From Anaerocolumna sp. (GTDB lineage Bacteria > Bacillota > Clostridia > Lachnospirales > Lachnospiraceae), in assembly GCA_029256725.1 (NCBI GenBank), contig JAQSXJ010000034.1, forward strand, positions 1 to 64,000: a DNA stretch of 64,000 nucleotides. The letters run 5' to 3'. Position 1 is the first letter of the stretch. Each line of letters opens with the position of its first letter. Position numbers and translations under genes: made by a program. Below are positions 35,367-44,455 of the stretch, piece by piece. The notes under the pieces are model-generated. The model worked only from the letters and a program-made list of their open reading frames with translations. It searched no databases and was not told where the DNA came from.

Positions 35367-38291
35367 TTAGTCAGTAAAGGATGTTGTCTGGGATTCCGGC
35401 ATAATAGCTTTTCCCTCTGGATCTGTAAAGCCATCTACATTAAAGTAATAGCCGTATAAATTCTTGCTCAGCTCAACAGCGTTGCTGGAGGCATAACCAT
35501 TAGGTATTACAGCAATCATTGAAATTTCAGGATCTTCATAAGGACCATAGGAAGCAAATAACGCATGATTTCCTCTTGAGCGGCTTTCCTGTGCTGTACC
35601 AGTCTTACCTGCAACTGTCACAGGAAAATTCTTGAACAGATAGGATATTGAACTTCTGCTACCGTTAACAACTTTATACATACCTTCATGTACAAGATCC
35701 CAGTATGTGCTGCTTATAGAATCAATTTGCTCTGTCTTGACGTTCTCATCTTCCTTTTTTTCTTCTTCGTCCTTGTTTTTCTTATCTTCCTCTTCTTTTA
35801 CATCTTGAACCTTACCATTTTTATCAACTACCTTGCTTAAGAGTGTGAGTTCATAAGAGGTTCCTCCTGTGGCAACCGTCGTTACATATCTGGCTAATTG
35901 TACAGGTGTATAATTGTTCGTACCCTGTCCAATGGCAGAACGGACAGCATCCATATCGGAACTTTTTGGTTCAGCTTCTTCCAATTCAATTCCTGATTTC
36001 TTATTTAAGCCCAGTAAGGTAGCATACTTTGATAATTTTTCAAGACCGATAGCAGTCTTATTTGAATCATTTCCATTTAGGCTTAAGCGCCATCCCATTT
36101 CATAAAAGAAATAGTTACAGGATACTTCCAGAGCAGTTGTAACATCAACTTTACCATGGCTGGAGGTTGACCAGTCTTTTGGTGGCTGATAAGTTACTTT
36201 GTTGAATACAACCTCATCATAGACAGTTTCCTGAGGACCTAATACTCCTTCTGCCAACGCTGCTATGGAAGTAACCATCTTAAAGGTAGATCCGGGAGCA
36301 GTTTTCTGCTTGGTAGCTCTTGAAATGGTAGGTTGAGACAAGTCTGCATTTACCTTGGTATAATATTGATAATCTATCTTATTGGCAAAATAGTTATTAT
36401 CATAGCTGGGATAAGATACCATCGCTTTTACTTCACCTGTTTTCGTATCTGTTATGACTACAGATGCACTGCAGGGATCAAGGGCAAGTTGTGCAGGAGT
36501 TATTTCAATATTCCGTATCTTTTCTGTAATAAAGGAATAAGCTGAAACTGTATTGTTCTCTAATTTGGTGATATCTTCCTTATTGTATTTTAACACACCT
36601 TGGTCAAATAATAAAAGACAAATTTCAGTTCCTGTTAATTTATAGGAATATACCAGTTCTTTGTAAATCTTCTTCTGAAAAGCCAAATCATCCACCAGAG
36701 AATCCATTACATGGTTAATAAGCATTTCATACAGCTCATCCGTGCTGTAATAACTGCTTCCAACATCCAGTTTCTCCAAGTCCACCCAGTTCTTAGAGAG
36801 GGCATACTGAAGAAATTTGCTCAAACTGATTTTATCTTCTGTGTATTTAATAAATGTGTCGTCACTGGTATCAACAGGTGTCAAAAGAGAAGTTCCGTCT
36901 TTGATATCGCTCTGCTTGGTTATAAGAATTCCTTCACTTTTCAGTTTGGCGTAGATATAGTCCAGATAATCCGCCATTGCCTCGGATACATTGGAATCCA
37001 GTGCTTCTGAACTGCTGGAAAGCTTTGATTTCAGTTCCTTCAATACGTCGTCTCTTTTATCAGTGTATTTATTATAAACCTGCTTTTCCAGATTCGTTGC
37101 ATCGTCTGTCTTAAAGCTTGTAACGTCTATAACACTGTTGTTAATTAAAGCAAAATATACATCGTAGATAGGAATCTTAATATCTTTAGCGGATTCACCT
37201 CTGGTTCCGGCATTTGTACTGTTATTTATCTTAGAGAGCAGAATACCAGCCAGAACTCTCTCTATTATTTTATAATAAGCTTTTTGAAGGTCGCTGTCTA
37301 TGGTCAGATAGACATCCTTGCCGGCAACAGGTTCTGTTCTTTTAATAGTCTCCAGATATTTACCGGTAGAATTAACTGATATGGTTTCAATCCCTTTCGT
37401 TCCGGCAAGCTCTTCTTCAAAGACTTTTTCCACACCAAGTTTACCAATCATATCGGAAGTATTATAGACGGAATCTTCTCCCAAACTCTGCATTTCCGTA
37501 TCATTGACAAGTCCGGTATAACCAATAATATGTGCATTATAGATACTGTCATTATATACACGGTAAGACTGCTGCTTAATCTCCACACCTGGTAATTCGG
37601 CGCTGTTTTCATAAATAGCAGCTACCGTTTCATCACTGACTTTAGAAGCGATAATGATTTGATTATATGCCGGCCAGTTACTAAAAATCGCATAACGAAG
37701 TGCCATTATCTTCAGTGCTTCTTCCTTTGTATAGTTATCCGATATATTAAACATGGCAACACTTTTATCACCTTTTTTAAGATATTGGAATACTTCATCA
37801 GGAGTAGCTTTTACCTGTTCTTCTGAAAGTTTATTGATATTAGATTTTCCGTATACATTCATCTTAAAACGCTTCTCAGCAGTTTCTTTGACTGTAAAAT
37901 AAAGCTTTCCTTCTTTATTTAGAGCTATTCCAAAATTATTCTCTATTGTATTATCGTACTTTTCCAATATCGTAATTAAATGAAATAACATTTTATTAAG
38001 GTCATCATTAGAAGCAATTTTTGAAATATTTTCCAGCACTACCGAGTAACTAATCTCATTGTAAGCAAGAAGTTTACCCTTAACATCGTAAATATTACCT
38101 CTGGTGCTTTTTATCTCCCTCTCCCTTGTTTCTCTGACTTGGGAAATTTCTTCATATTGATCACCTTTTATAATTTGGAGGGTATAAATTCTACTAATAA
38201 GAATAGCAATAAGTGTCAGAAATATTATAGTAACCGGAAACATTCTGGAGGTAAAAACCTGTTTAATCTTTTCCCAAATTATATCCAGCAA
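35367..38291 (-). CDS. mrdA: Penicillin-binding protein 2 (elongasome transpeptidase), long form
   Basis: Class B PBP, the crosslinking partner of RodA. One N-terminal membrane segment (17-37), then the dimerisation domain (RETREREIKSTRGNIYD). Transpeptidase motifs are APGSTFK near residue 665, SCNYFF near 725 and GKTGTAQ near 895. At 974 residues it is about 300 longer than E. coli PBP2; the extra length is mostly a region between the dimerisation and catalytic domains (about 350-600), plus a Glu/Lys-rich insert before the KTG block (KKNKDEEEKKEDENVK). It is followed by minC and preceded by mreD. Confidence 0.92.
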   Translation of the reverse strand: MLDIIWEKIKQVFTSRMFPVTIIFLTLIAILISRIYTLQIIKGDQYEEISQVRETREREIKSTRGNIYDVKGKLLAYNEISYSVVLENISKIASNDDLNKMLFHLITILEKYDNTIENNFGIALNKEGKLYFTVKETAEKRFKMNVYGKSNINKLSEEQVKATPDEVFQYLKKGDKSVAMFNISDNYTKEEALKIMALRYAIFSNWPAYNQIIIASKVSDETVAAIYENSAELPGVEIKQQSYRVYNDSIYNAHIIGYTGLVNDTEMQSLGEDSVYNTSDMIGKLGVEKVFEEELAGTKGIETISVNSTGKYLETIKRTEPVAGKDVYLTIDSDLQKAYYKIIERVLAGILLSKINNSTNAGTRGESAKDIKIPIYDVYFALINNSVIDVTSFKTDDATNLEKQVYNKYTDKRDDVLKELKSKLSSSSEALDSNVSEAMADYLDYIYAKLKSEGILITKQSDIKDGTSLLTPVDTSDDTFIKYTEDKISLSKFLQYALSKNWVDLEKLDVGSSYYSTDELYEMLINHVMDSLVDDLAFQKKIYKELVYSYKLTGTEICLLLFDQGVLKYNKEDITKLENNTVSAYSFITEKIRNIEITPAQLALDPCSASVVITDTKTGEVKAMVSYPSYDNNYFANKIDYQYYTKVNADLSQPTISRATKQKTAPGSTFKMVTSIAALAEGVLGPQETVYDEVVFNKVTYQPPKDWSTSSHGKVDVTTALEVSCNYFFYEMGWRLSLNGNDSNKTAIGLEKLSKYATLLGLNKKSGIELEEAEPKSSDMDAVRSAIGQGTNNYTPVQLARYVTTVATGGTSYELTLLSKVVDKNGKVQDVKEEEDKKNKDEEEKKEDENVKTEQIDSISSTYWDLVHEGMYKVVNGSRSSISYLFKNFPVTVAGKTGTAQESRSRGNHALFASYGPYEDPEISMIAVIPNGYASSNAVELSKNLYGYYFNVDGFTDPEGKAIMPESQTTSFTD

Positions 38292-38801
38292 TTAAAACAC
38301 CTCCTCTTCTTCCTTTTTCTCTGTCTTAATTCGGATTATGTTCAGCAGCTTATACAAAAAGACAGATATGATCACTGTATAAATCAGCTCCGGCAGACCT
38401 TTATGGAAAAAATAAAACCCTATGTTTAATCTGCCTCTCAGTAAGTATTCGAATACATAGTAGAAAAAAAAGTAAATCAGATCACTAAGTCCCACAAGCA
38501 TTACAGGTATCGTTAGGTTCTCTTTTACAAATATCTTGTAGCAGAACCCATTTAAATATCCAATAGTCATAAAGATCAGTGCATATAGCCCGACAATACC
38601 ACCATAACACAAATCTATAAACAGACCACAAAGGAATCCGGTAAATAGCCCTTCTCTTCTTCCTTTCATTAAACCCGACGAAACTGTAAGTATCAGAAGA
38701 AGATTAGGAACCACTCTGGCAAGAGAAAGCCATTGGAATACCGTCGTCTGTAATAAAAAGCATATTAATATTTCAGCTAATACTATTACGAATCGTTTCA
38801 C
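38292..38801 (-). CDS. mreD: Rod-shape determining protein MreD
   Basis: 169 residues from a GTG at 38801, chosen because GGGAG lies 5 bases upstream and the length fits MreD. Five to six membrane segments; the typical first helix VKRFVIVLAEILICFLLQTT and RREGLFTGFLCGLFIDL are present. It anchors the elongation complex with MreC and PBP2. Its ribosome binding site and start lie at the edge of a repeated element (38802-39044). Reading upstream to 38921 would translate that repeat and is not favoured. Confidence 0.88.
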   Translation of the reverse strand: MKRFVIVLAEILICFLLQTTVFQWLSLARVVPNLLLILTVSSGLMKGRREGLFTGFLCGLFIDLCYGGIVGLYALIFMTIGYLNGFCYKIFVKENLTIPVMLVGLSDLIYFFFYYVFEYLLRGRLNIGFYFFHKGLPELIYTVIISVFLYKLLNIIRIKTEKKEEEEVF

Positions 38802-39044
38802 ATTAACTCCCATCTGCGTGCCTTGGCACATATATATCAGGATGTCGAAAAAACGTCGTTTTGTTTTTTCACACAAACTCCCATTGCATGCCGCATCTGC
38901 TTGCAGATGTGGCACTGCCACAAATCAGGGTGTGAATTATGTTTTTCAAGAATTCACACAAACACCCATGCATACCGCAAGCTCGCTTGCGGCACTGCCC
39001 AAATAAGAAGTGTTGAAATGTCTTTTATTTCACACAAACTCCTA
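38802..39044 (-). repeat. Three tandem degenerate repeats between mreC and mreD
   Basis: Units at 38806-38876, 38877-38961 and 38962-39037 fill the whole gap. Each has, on the plus strand, AC(T/A)CCCAT, a hairpin near CCGCA...GGCACTGCC, ATCAGG-like sequence, and a second hairpin ending TTCACACAA. On the minus strand each unit begins or ends with GGGAGTT followed by a GTG-type codon, matching the mreD Shine-Dalgarno and start. A related copy lies at 50987-51065. Confidence 0.75.
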
Positions 39045-39899
39045 TCAATCTTTTAATTCCTCTTTTAATTCAGTTATAATAAGTACCTCATCCAGTCTGC
39101 TGAAATCAACCGCCGGAATTAATTTTGCCGTTTTTGTCAGGTTATTGGGTTCTAACTGTATTTCTGTGATATAACCAATTAGTATTCCCTGAAGATATTT
39201 TGGGCTGATTGCAGATGTAACTACTTCATAGCCATCATCTACCTTCGCATCTTTGCCGATTAAAGATACATCTACTACACCGTTGCTATATGATTCCATG
39301 CCACCGCTGACCATACAGGTATCTGAAGTCTTGATAAACATTCCTGAGACATTGCTGGAATCATCGATTATAGAGCGAACAATAGAATAATTTTTATGAG
39401 CTTCAACTACAATACCTACTAATCCATTGCCGGAAATAACATTCATATCCACGGCTATACCATCATCCGAACCTTTGTCAATCTTAAAGCTGCTATACCA
39501 GTAATCATTCGGGTCCCTTCCAATAACTCTTGCACCTATTTTGGGGTAATCCGCATATTTTTTATCTAGTTTATAGAGATCACGGTACCTGTCTAACTCA
39601 TATTTATCCTGCAGTAATATTTTATTTTCATAAGTAATCTCAGACAACTGCTGTTTCAAATCTTCATTTTCATTCAGCAAGTCATTCAGGCTGACGAATT
39701 TATCCGCCTGGTCAGCAATGGCCTTTCCAACGGAGTTAATACCTTTCTGCATGGGTGTCACCACATAACCGATTGCTCCTTTTACGGGTAATAAAACTTC
39801 ACTGTATCGGAATGATATAAACATTAGTATTAGACATAATACGACACCTCCGATAAAGAGATGTTTCGGATTAATGGAAAAACCTGTTCTCCTTTTCAT
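39045..39899 (-). CDS. mreC: Rod-shape determining protein MreC
   Basis: 284 residues. Short cytoplasmic N-terminus, one membrane segment (13-30), a coiled coil (about 60-105) and the beta-barrel domain with GARVIGRDPNDYWYSSFKID and GLVGIVVEAHKNYSIVRSII. It links MreB filaments to PBP2 outside the membrane. Follows mreB by 35 bases. Confidence 0.94.
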   Translation of the reverse strand: MKRRTGFSINPKHLFIGGVVLCLILMFISFRYSEVLLPVKGAIGYVVTPMQKGINSVGKAIADQADKFVSLNDLLNENEDLKQQLSEITYENKILLQDKYELDRYRDLYKLDKKYADYPKIGARVIGRDPNDYWYSSFKIDKGSDDGIAVDMNVISGNGLVGIVVEAHKNYSIVRSIIDDSSNVSGMFIKTSDTCMVSGGMESYSNGVVDVSLIGKDAKVDDGYEVVTSAISPKYLQGILIGYITEIQLEPNNLTKTAKLIPAVDFSRLDEVLIITELKEELKD

Positions 39900-39934
39900 A
39901 TTGACTTGCTCCCTTGCTTACTTTCAGACATACA

Positions 39935-40957
39935 TTACCCTTTTATTGCAGCCTCTTTTAAAGGACTTGCCAATTCTTTCAGGTTCGCATCTTCGATTAT
40001 TTTTCCGAGTCCGTTTACTACTGTGTTCGCAGAATCATTACAGATATTTATCTTAAGACCGGTTTCTTTTGCCAAAAGGACGTCCAAACCCTTGATAGCA
40101 GAGGAACCACCGGTTATATAAATACCGGAATCAATGATATCAGAAGAGATTTCCGGCGGGGTTCTTTCCAGAATAATACGGATGGCATCTATTATAGAAT
40201 AGATGTATTCAATGATAGAGTCATATACGAAAGAAGAACTGATGCCCACTTCTGTAGGAAGCCCGGTTACTACATTCCTGCCATATGCTTTTATGGTCTT
40301 TTCTTCCATAGGAGAGGCAGTTGCCAATTCTTTTTTGATGGTTTCTGCTGTTTTATCACCAATTACCAGATTGTAGCTTTTCTTAACCGTTGACCGGATC
40401 GATTCGTCCAATCGGTTTCCGCCAATAGGAATAAGCTTACTGATTACAATACCGCCTAAAGACATAATGGATACCTCTGTAGTATCTGCCCCAATATCTA
40501 CCACCATAACACCTTTGGCATTATTAACATCAAGACCAATACCTACCGCATCTGCAATAGGTTTTTCTACAATTTTAATAGATTTTGGCTTAACTTGTGA
40601 GCTGGCAATCAGATCATAGAATGCTCTTTTTTCTACTTCTGTAATATCTGTAGGCGTAGCGATAAGTACGGAGGCAGCTCTCTGGCTTCCTCTTTTGTTA
40701 AGCCTTCTAAAGGTATAATTTATCAACTCCAGCATATTATTAATATCTGCTATTACCCCGTATTTAACAGGATAGCTGACCTGGATATTAGCCGGTGCCT
40801 TCCCATGCATCTCAAAAGCTTCATTGCCTACAGCAATTACCTTTTTCTTACCTTCTACTGCGATGATGTTTTTCTCATCTACCACAACTCCGTCATTTTT
40901 ACGGTATATTTTAATGGTACTGGTACCAAAGTCTATTCCATATGTTTTTCCTGGCAT
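39935..40957 (-). CDS. mreB: Actin-like shape protein MreB
   Basis: 340 residues, actin fold. Phosphate-1 loop YGIDFGTSTIKIY, phosphate-2 VVDIGADTTEVSIMS and adenosine block GIYITGGSSAIKGLD are present. It directs the elongation machinery along the inner membrane. First gene of mreBCD-PBP2 here, preceded by radC. Confidence 0.94.
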   Translation of the reverse strand: MPGKTYGIDFGTSTIKIYRKNDGVVVDEKNIIAVEGKKKVIAVGNEAFEMHGKAPANIQVSYPVKYGVIADINNMLELINYTFRRLNKRGSQRAASVLIATPTDITEVEKRAFYDLIASSQVKPKSIKIVEKPIADAVGIGLDVNNAKGVMVVDIGADTTEVSIMSLGGIVISKLIPIGGNRLDESIRSTVKKSYNLVIGDKTAETIKKELATASPMEEKTIKAYGRNVVTGLPTEVGISSSFVYDSIIEYIYSIIDAIRIILERTPPEISSDIIDSGIYITGGSSAIKGLDVLLAKETGLKINICNDSANTVVNGLGKIIEDANLKELASPLKEAAIKG

Positions 40958-41029
40958 TTTTTATATCTCATTGCAATTGTATTCTTATTATTCTATTAGG
41001 GATTCTGTCTTCTGCAATGTTTTCCTTTC

Positions 41030-41728
41030 CTAAATATAACCCTGTTCTGCAAGGCTTATATACCTATTATCCCCAATTATTATATGATCCATAAGCCGAA
41101 TTCCCATTAAATTACCGGCTTCTTTCATTCGATGTGTTGTTTGAATATCTTCCCTGCTGGGTGTTGGGTCCCCACTGGGATGGTTGTGAAGAAGTATGAT
41201 ATTAACCGCTTCATATTTAAGTGCATTCAAAAAAATCTCCCGGGGTGACAGCAGGGAACTGCTTACCGTACCGGTTGAGATTATCATATCCTTTAGTATT
41301 CTGCTCTTGGCATCCATCATGACAAGATAAACAATCTCTCGCTCAAGATGCCTCATTTCCTGCATATAGTAACCGGCAACCGCATCAGGAGTTATCAGGG
41401 ATAACTTCTTTTCATTGGTTGCCTTAGACATTCTTTTTGTTAATTCTGTCACACACAAAATCTGTATTGCCTTTACTCTGCCTATACCCTTGATGGATGT
41501 CAGTTCCTTAAGACTCATATGATTTAAACCAATAAGTCCAGGATAGGCAGCTGAAAAAGAAAGCACCCTGGACGCCACATCTACAACACGCTCTCCGGCT
41601 GAACCTGAGCGTATAATGACTGCCAGAAGTTCAGCATCTGAAAGCACCTCCGGACCTGATCTTTCACATTTCTCATAGGGTTGTTCCGACACGGGCATCT
41701 CTTTAAGGGTATAATATTTGTTACTCAT
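41030..41728 (-). CDS. radC: RadC family JAB-domain protein
   Basis: 232 residues. N-terminal helix-hairpin-helix-like region (KELTSIKGIGRVKAIQI) and a C-terminal JAB/MPN metalloprotease-like domain with the metal motif LLHNHPSGDPTPS. The historic DNA-repair role is doubtful; the conserved place next to mreB is typical of Firmicutes. Confidence 0.93.
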   Translation of the reverse strand: MSNKYYTLKEMPVSEQPYEKCERSGPEVLSDAELLAVIIRSGSAGERVVDVASRVLSFSAAYPGLIGLNHMSLKELTSIKGIGRVKAIQILCVTELTKRMSKATNEKKLSLITPDAVAGYYMQEMRHLEREIVYLVMMDAKSRILKDMIISTGTVSSSLLSPREIFLNALKYEAVNIILLHNHPSGDPTPSREDIQTTHRMKEAGNLMGIRLMDHIIIGDNRYISLAEQGYI

Positions 41729-41776
41729 TTATCCTCCTACCTTCTCTCTCCGGGAAAAGCAGGATGCTTAGAACCT

Positions 41777-42052
41777 TTAAAGCTTACGGTATAATATTAT
41801 TGCCAGAATTATGCCAATAATACCGCCAATGGTTATTTTAATGGATAAGCCGAAGCTTACGACCAATACACCCAAATTCAACTGTACTACACCATTTTGT
41901 CCGGCACTTCCGATGCCGAATTGCTGTCCATAATTAAGCCATGACAGATAGGGGATATCCCTTGTAAGATAGCCTATAAAGCCACCCAGGACCACACCAG
42001 CTAACAGTACGATCAATAATACACCTGTATCCTTAGCATTGAATCTGGACAT
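41777..42052 (-). CDS. DUF4321 small membrane protein
   Basis: 91 residues from the ATG at 42052 (GGAGG 10 bases upstream; an earlier in-frame start at 42097 has no site). Two membrane segments (about 9-30 and 65-88) flank a polar region with LSWLNYGQQFGIG. The family is common next to radC/mreB in Clostridia; function unknown. Confidence 0.82.
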   Translation of the reverse strand: MSRFNAKDTGVLLIVLLAGVVLGGFIGYLTRDIPYLSWLNYGQQFGIGSAGQNGVVQLNLGVLVVSFGLSIKITIGGIIGIILAIILYRKL

Positions 42053-42136
42053 CGGATTTGTACCTCCACTACAAAAATTTCCCCTATATTCTAACATATA
42101 ATCCTGATTTTGTATACACCAATAGAATAATATAAT

Positions 42137-43459
42137 TTATAGGTTTATAAGACCTTCTTCATACATTTTCTGTACAGACATCAGTATTCCAAACTTTGCA
42201 TGATACCAGGTCAGTCCCCCTTGAAAATATACATTATAAGGTGGTTTCACCGGTGCATCTGCACTCAGTTCGATACTTGCTCCCTGAATGAAAGCTCCTG
42301 CTGCCATGATAACATCGCAGGTATATCCAGGCATTGCCCAAGGCTCCGGTACCACATAACTGTCAACAGGTGCTGCTGCCTGGATTCCACGGCAGAAAGC
42401 TATTACTCCTTCTCTGGTTCCAAGTGTCACAGCCTGAATAATGTCATGTCTGGATTCACTGCCGTTAGGAACAACTGCAAACCCTAATTTCTCATAAATA
42501 TTTGCCGCAAAGATAGCTCCCTTTAATGCACCGGATACTACCTGGGGTGCCAGGAACAGACCCTGAAACAGCTGGCTGTTAATACCAAGGGTAGCCCCTA
42601 CTTCTTTGCCAAGTCCGGGTGCTGTCAGTCGGAAAGCTGCATTCTCAACATATTCTTCCTTGCCGGCTATATAACCTCCAATAGGTGCAAGCCCACCTCC
42701 TGGATTCTTAATCAGTGAGCCTACTACCAAATCAGCGCCTACATCTGTAGGCTCGATTGTTTCAACAAACTCACCATAGCAGTTATCCACCATACAGATA
42801 ACCTCCGGTTTAATAGCTTTTATAAATGCTATCAATTCACCGATACGTTTAACAGATAAGGTGGGTCTTGTTGCATAACCCTTGGAACGCTGAATGGTAA
42901 TCAGCCTTGTCCTATCATTAATGGCATTTTTTATACCTTCAAAATCATACTCACCATTCTCTAATAAATCTACCTGTGCATAAGTAATCCCATATTCTCT
43001 TAAAGAGCCGGTTAACCTTGCTCCTCTTGAACCTTTTTCACTTCTGTCTTCTTCTCCAATACCGATAACACCCTCCAGGGTATCATAGGGTTTGCCAACA
43101 GGTGATAAGATCTCATCTCCAGGTCTTAAATTACCTGACAATGCAATACTAAGAGCGTGGGTTCCGCTGATTAGCTGGGGTCTGACAAGAGCTGATTCCG
43201 TATGAAATACGGAGGCATAGACACTTTCTATGGTATCTCTTCCAAGATCGTTATAACCGTAACCTGTCGTAGCAGCAAAATGAATATCACTAACACGATT
43301 TTCCTGGAAAGCTTTTATTACCTTTAACTGATTGTATTCTGCTACAAGGTCTATTTCATCAAATCGTTTTTTTAATTTCTCTTCTGTTTCTTTCCCAAGT
43401 TTTAATATAGAGGGCTCTATAGAAAACTCTTTATAAATTTGTTCCAGTTCTTGCTTCAT
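42137..43459 (-). CDS. PLP-dependent methionine gamma-lyase-like protein (aluminium resistance family)
   Basis: 440 residues, fold-type I PLP enzyme of the Met_gamma_lyase (PF06838) family. Landmarks: SGTHALSIALSGNL, VCMVDNCYGEFVE-like Asp strand (ICMVDNCYGEFVE) and the PLP-lysine block GSLIKNPGGGLAPIGGYIAG. Often annotated as aluminium resistance; the true substrate is not established and a C-S lyase is plausible. It is 2 bases from miaA, so they are co-transcribed. Confidence 0.88.
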   Translation of the reverse strand: MKQELEQIYKEFSIEPSILKLGKETEEKLKKRFDEIDLVAEYNQLKVIKAFQENRVSDIHFAATTGYGYNDLGRDTIESVYASVFHTESALVRPQLISGTHALSIALSGNLRPGDEILSPVGKPYDTLEGVIGIGEEDRSEKGSRGARLTGSLREYGITYAQVDLLENGEYDFEGIKNAINDRTRLITIQRSKGYATRPTLSVKRIGELIAFIKAIKPEVICMVDNCYGEFVETIEPTDVGADLVVGSLIKNPGGGLAPIGGYIAGKEEYVENAAFRLTAPGLGKEVGATLGINSQLFQGLFLAPQVVSGALKGAIFAANIYEKLGFAVVPNGSESRHDIIQAVTLGTREGVIAFCRGIQAAAPVDSYVVPEPWAMPGYTCDVIMAAGAFIQGASIELSADAPVKPPYNVYFQGGLTWYHAKFGILMSVQKMYEEGLINL

Positions 43460-43461
43460 GA

Positions 43462-44427
43462 CTAATCCGCCCTTTGCCTTTCCTTCTCTATAATACCCTT
43501 ATCCTTTATATGCGAAAGCAGGGCTTTTAAGATATCTTCATCATTCTGGTAGTCTTCTTTTTGTATCCAGATTACTTCTTTCTCCCGTTTAAACCAAGTA
43601 ATCTGCCGTTTGGCAAAATGCCTTGTTTCCTGTTTGATGTTATTTATAGCTTCACTTAGACTATATTCACCGTTTAAATGACTGATTATTTCTTTATAAC
43701 CAAGCCCCTGCATGGAAACCAGGTTACCGGTGCAGCCATTATCCAGCAGGCTTTTCACCTCATTGACAAGACCTTCTTCTACCATAAGATCAACTCTTTT
43801 ATTAATTCTGTCATAAAGGACTTCTCTGTCACGGTTTAATACAAAATAGCAGAAGTTATAAGGAGAATCTTTCTGCTTTTGCTCTTCGTTGTGGGCAGAG
43901 ATTAAATCACCGGTCTGGTTATAGTATTCCAGTGCGCGGATAACACGTTTTACATTATTTGGATGAATAGCTTCAGCAGCAGCGGGGTCAACGTTCTTAA
44001 GCTGCTCATGAAGGTAATCTGCTCCCTTTTCTGTCGCCTGTACAAGGAGACTGTCCCTATAGGTATTATCCTCTTTTGCTTCTTTAAAATCAATTCCGTT
44101 TAATACCGCCTGTATATAGAAACCGGTACCCCCCACAAGGATGGGCAGTTTGCCTCTTTTATAGATGTCCTCCATATACTTAAGCGCATACTCCTGGAAT
44201 TTAACTACATTAAATTCTTCCTCCGGTTCCAGCTCATCAATAAGATAATGTGTGACACCCTGCATATCTGACTGTTTTATCTTAGCAGTACCGATATCCA
44301 TGTGTTTGTATACCTGCATGGAATCGGCACTGATAATTTCACCATCCACAGCTTTTGCAAGCTCTATGGATAGCTCCGTCTTTCCCACTGCCGTTGGTCC
44401 TGTTAGGATAATTAAAGGCTTTTTCAT
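43462..44427 (-). CDS. miaA: tRNA dimethylallyltransferase
   Basis: 321 residues. Adds a dimethylallyl group to N6 of A37 in tRNAs reading UNN codons. P-loop GPTAVGKTELS, DSMQVYKHMDIGTAK and the C-terminal HFAKRQITWFKRE are intact. It follows mutL by 28 bases in the common mutS-mutL-miaA order. Confidence 0.95.
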   Translation of the reverse strand: MKKPLIILTGPTAVGKTELSIELAKAVDGEIISADSMQVYKHMDIGTAKIKQSDMQGVTHYLIDELEPEEEFNVVKFQEYALKYMEDIYKRGKLPILVGGTGFYIQAVLNGIDFKEAKEDNTYRDSLLVQATEKGADYLHEQLKNVDPAAAEAIHPNNVKRVIRALEYYNQTGDLISAHNEEQKQKDSPYNFCYFVLNRDREVLYDRINKRVDLMVEEGLVNEVKSLLDNGCTGNLVSMQGLGYKEIISHLNGEYSLSEAINNIKQETRHFAKRQITWFKREKEVIWIQKEDYQNDEDILKALLSHIKDKGIIEKERQRAD

Positions 44428-44455
44428 GATTTCGGTTTCTCCTGTATTTATTCTC

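Noticed and set aside
38802..39044. CRISPR array between mreC and mreD
   Set aside because: The units are degenerate and abut without unique spacers, and there are no cas genes.
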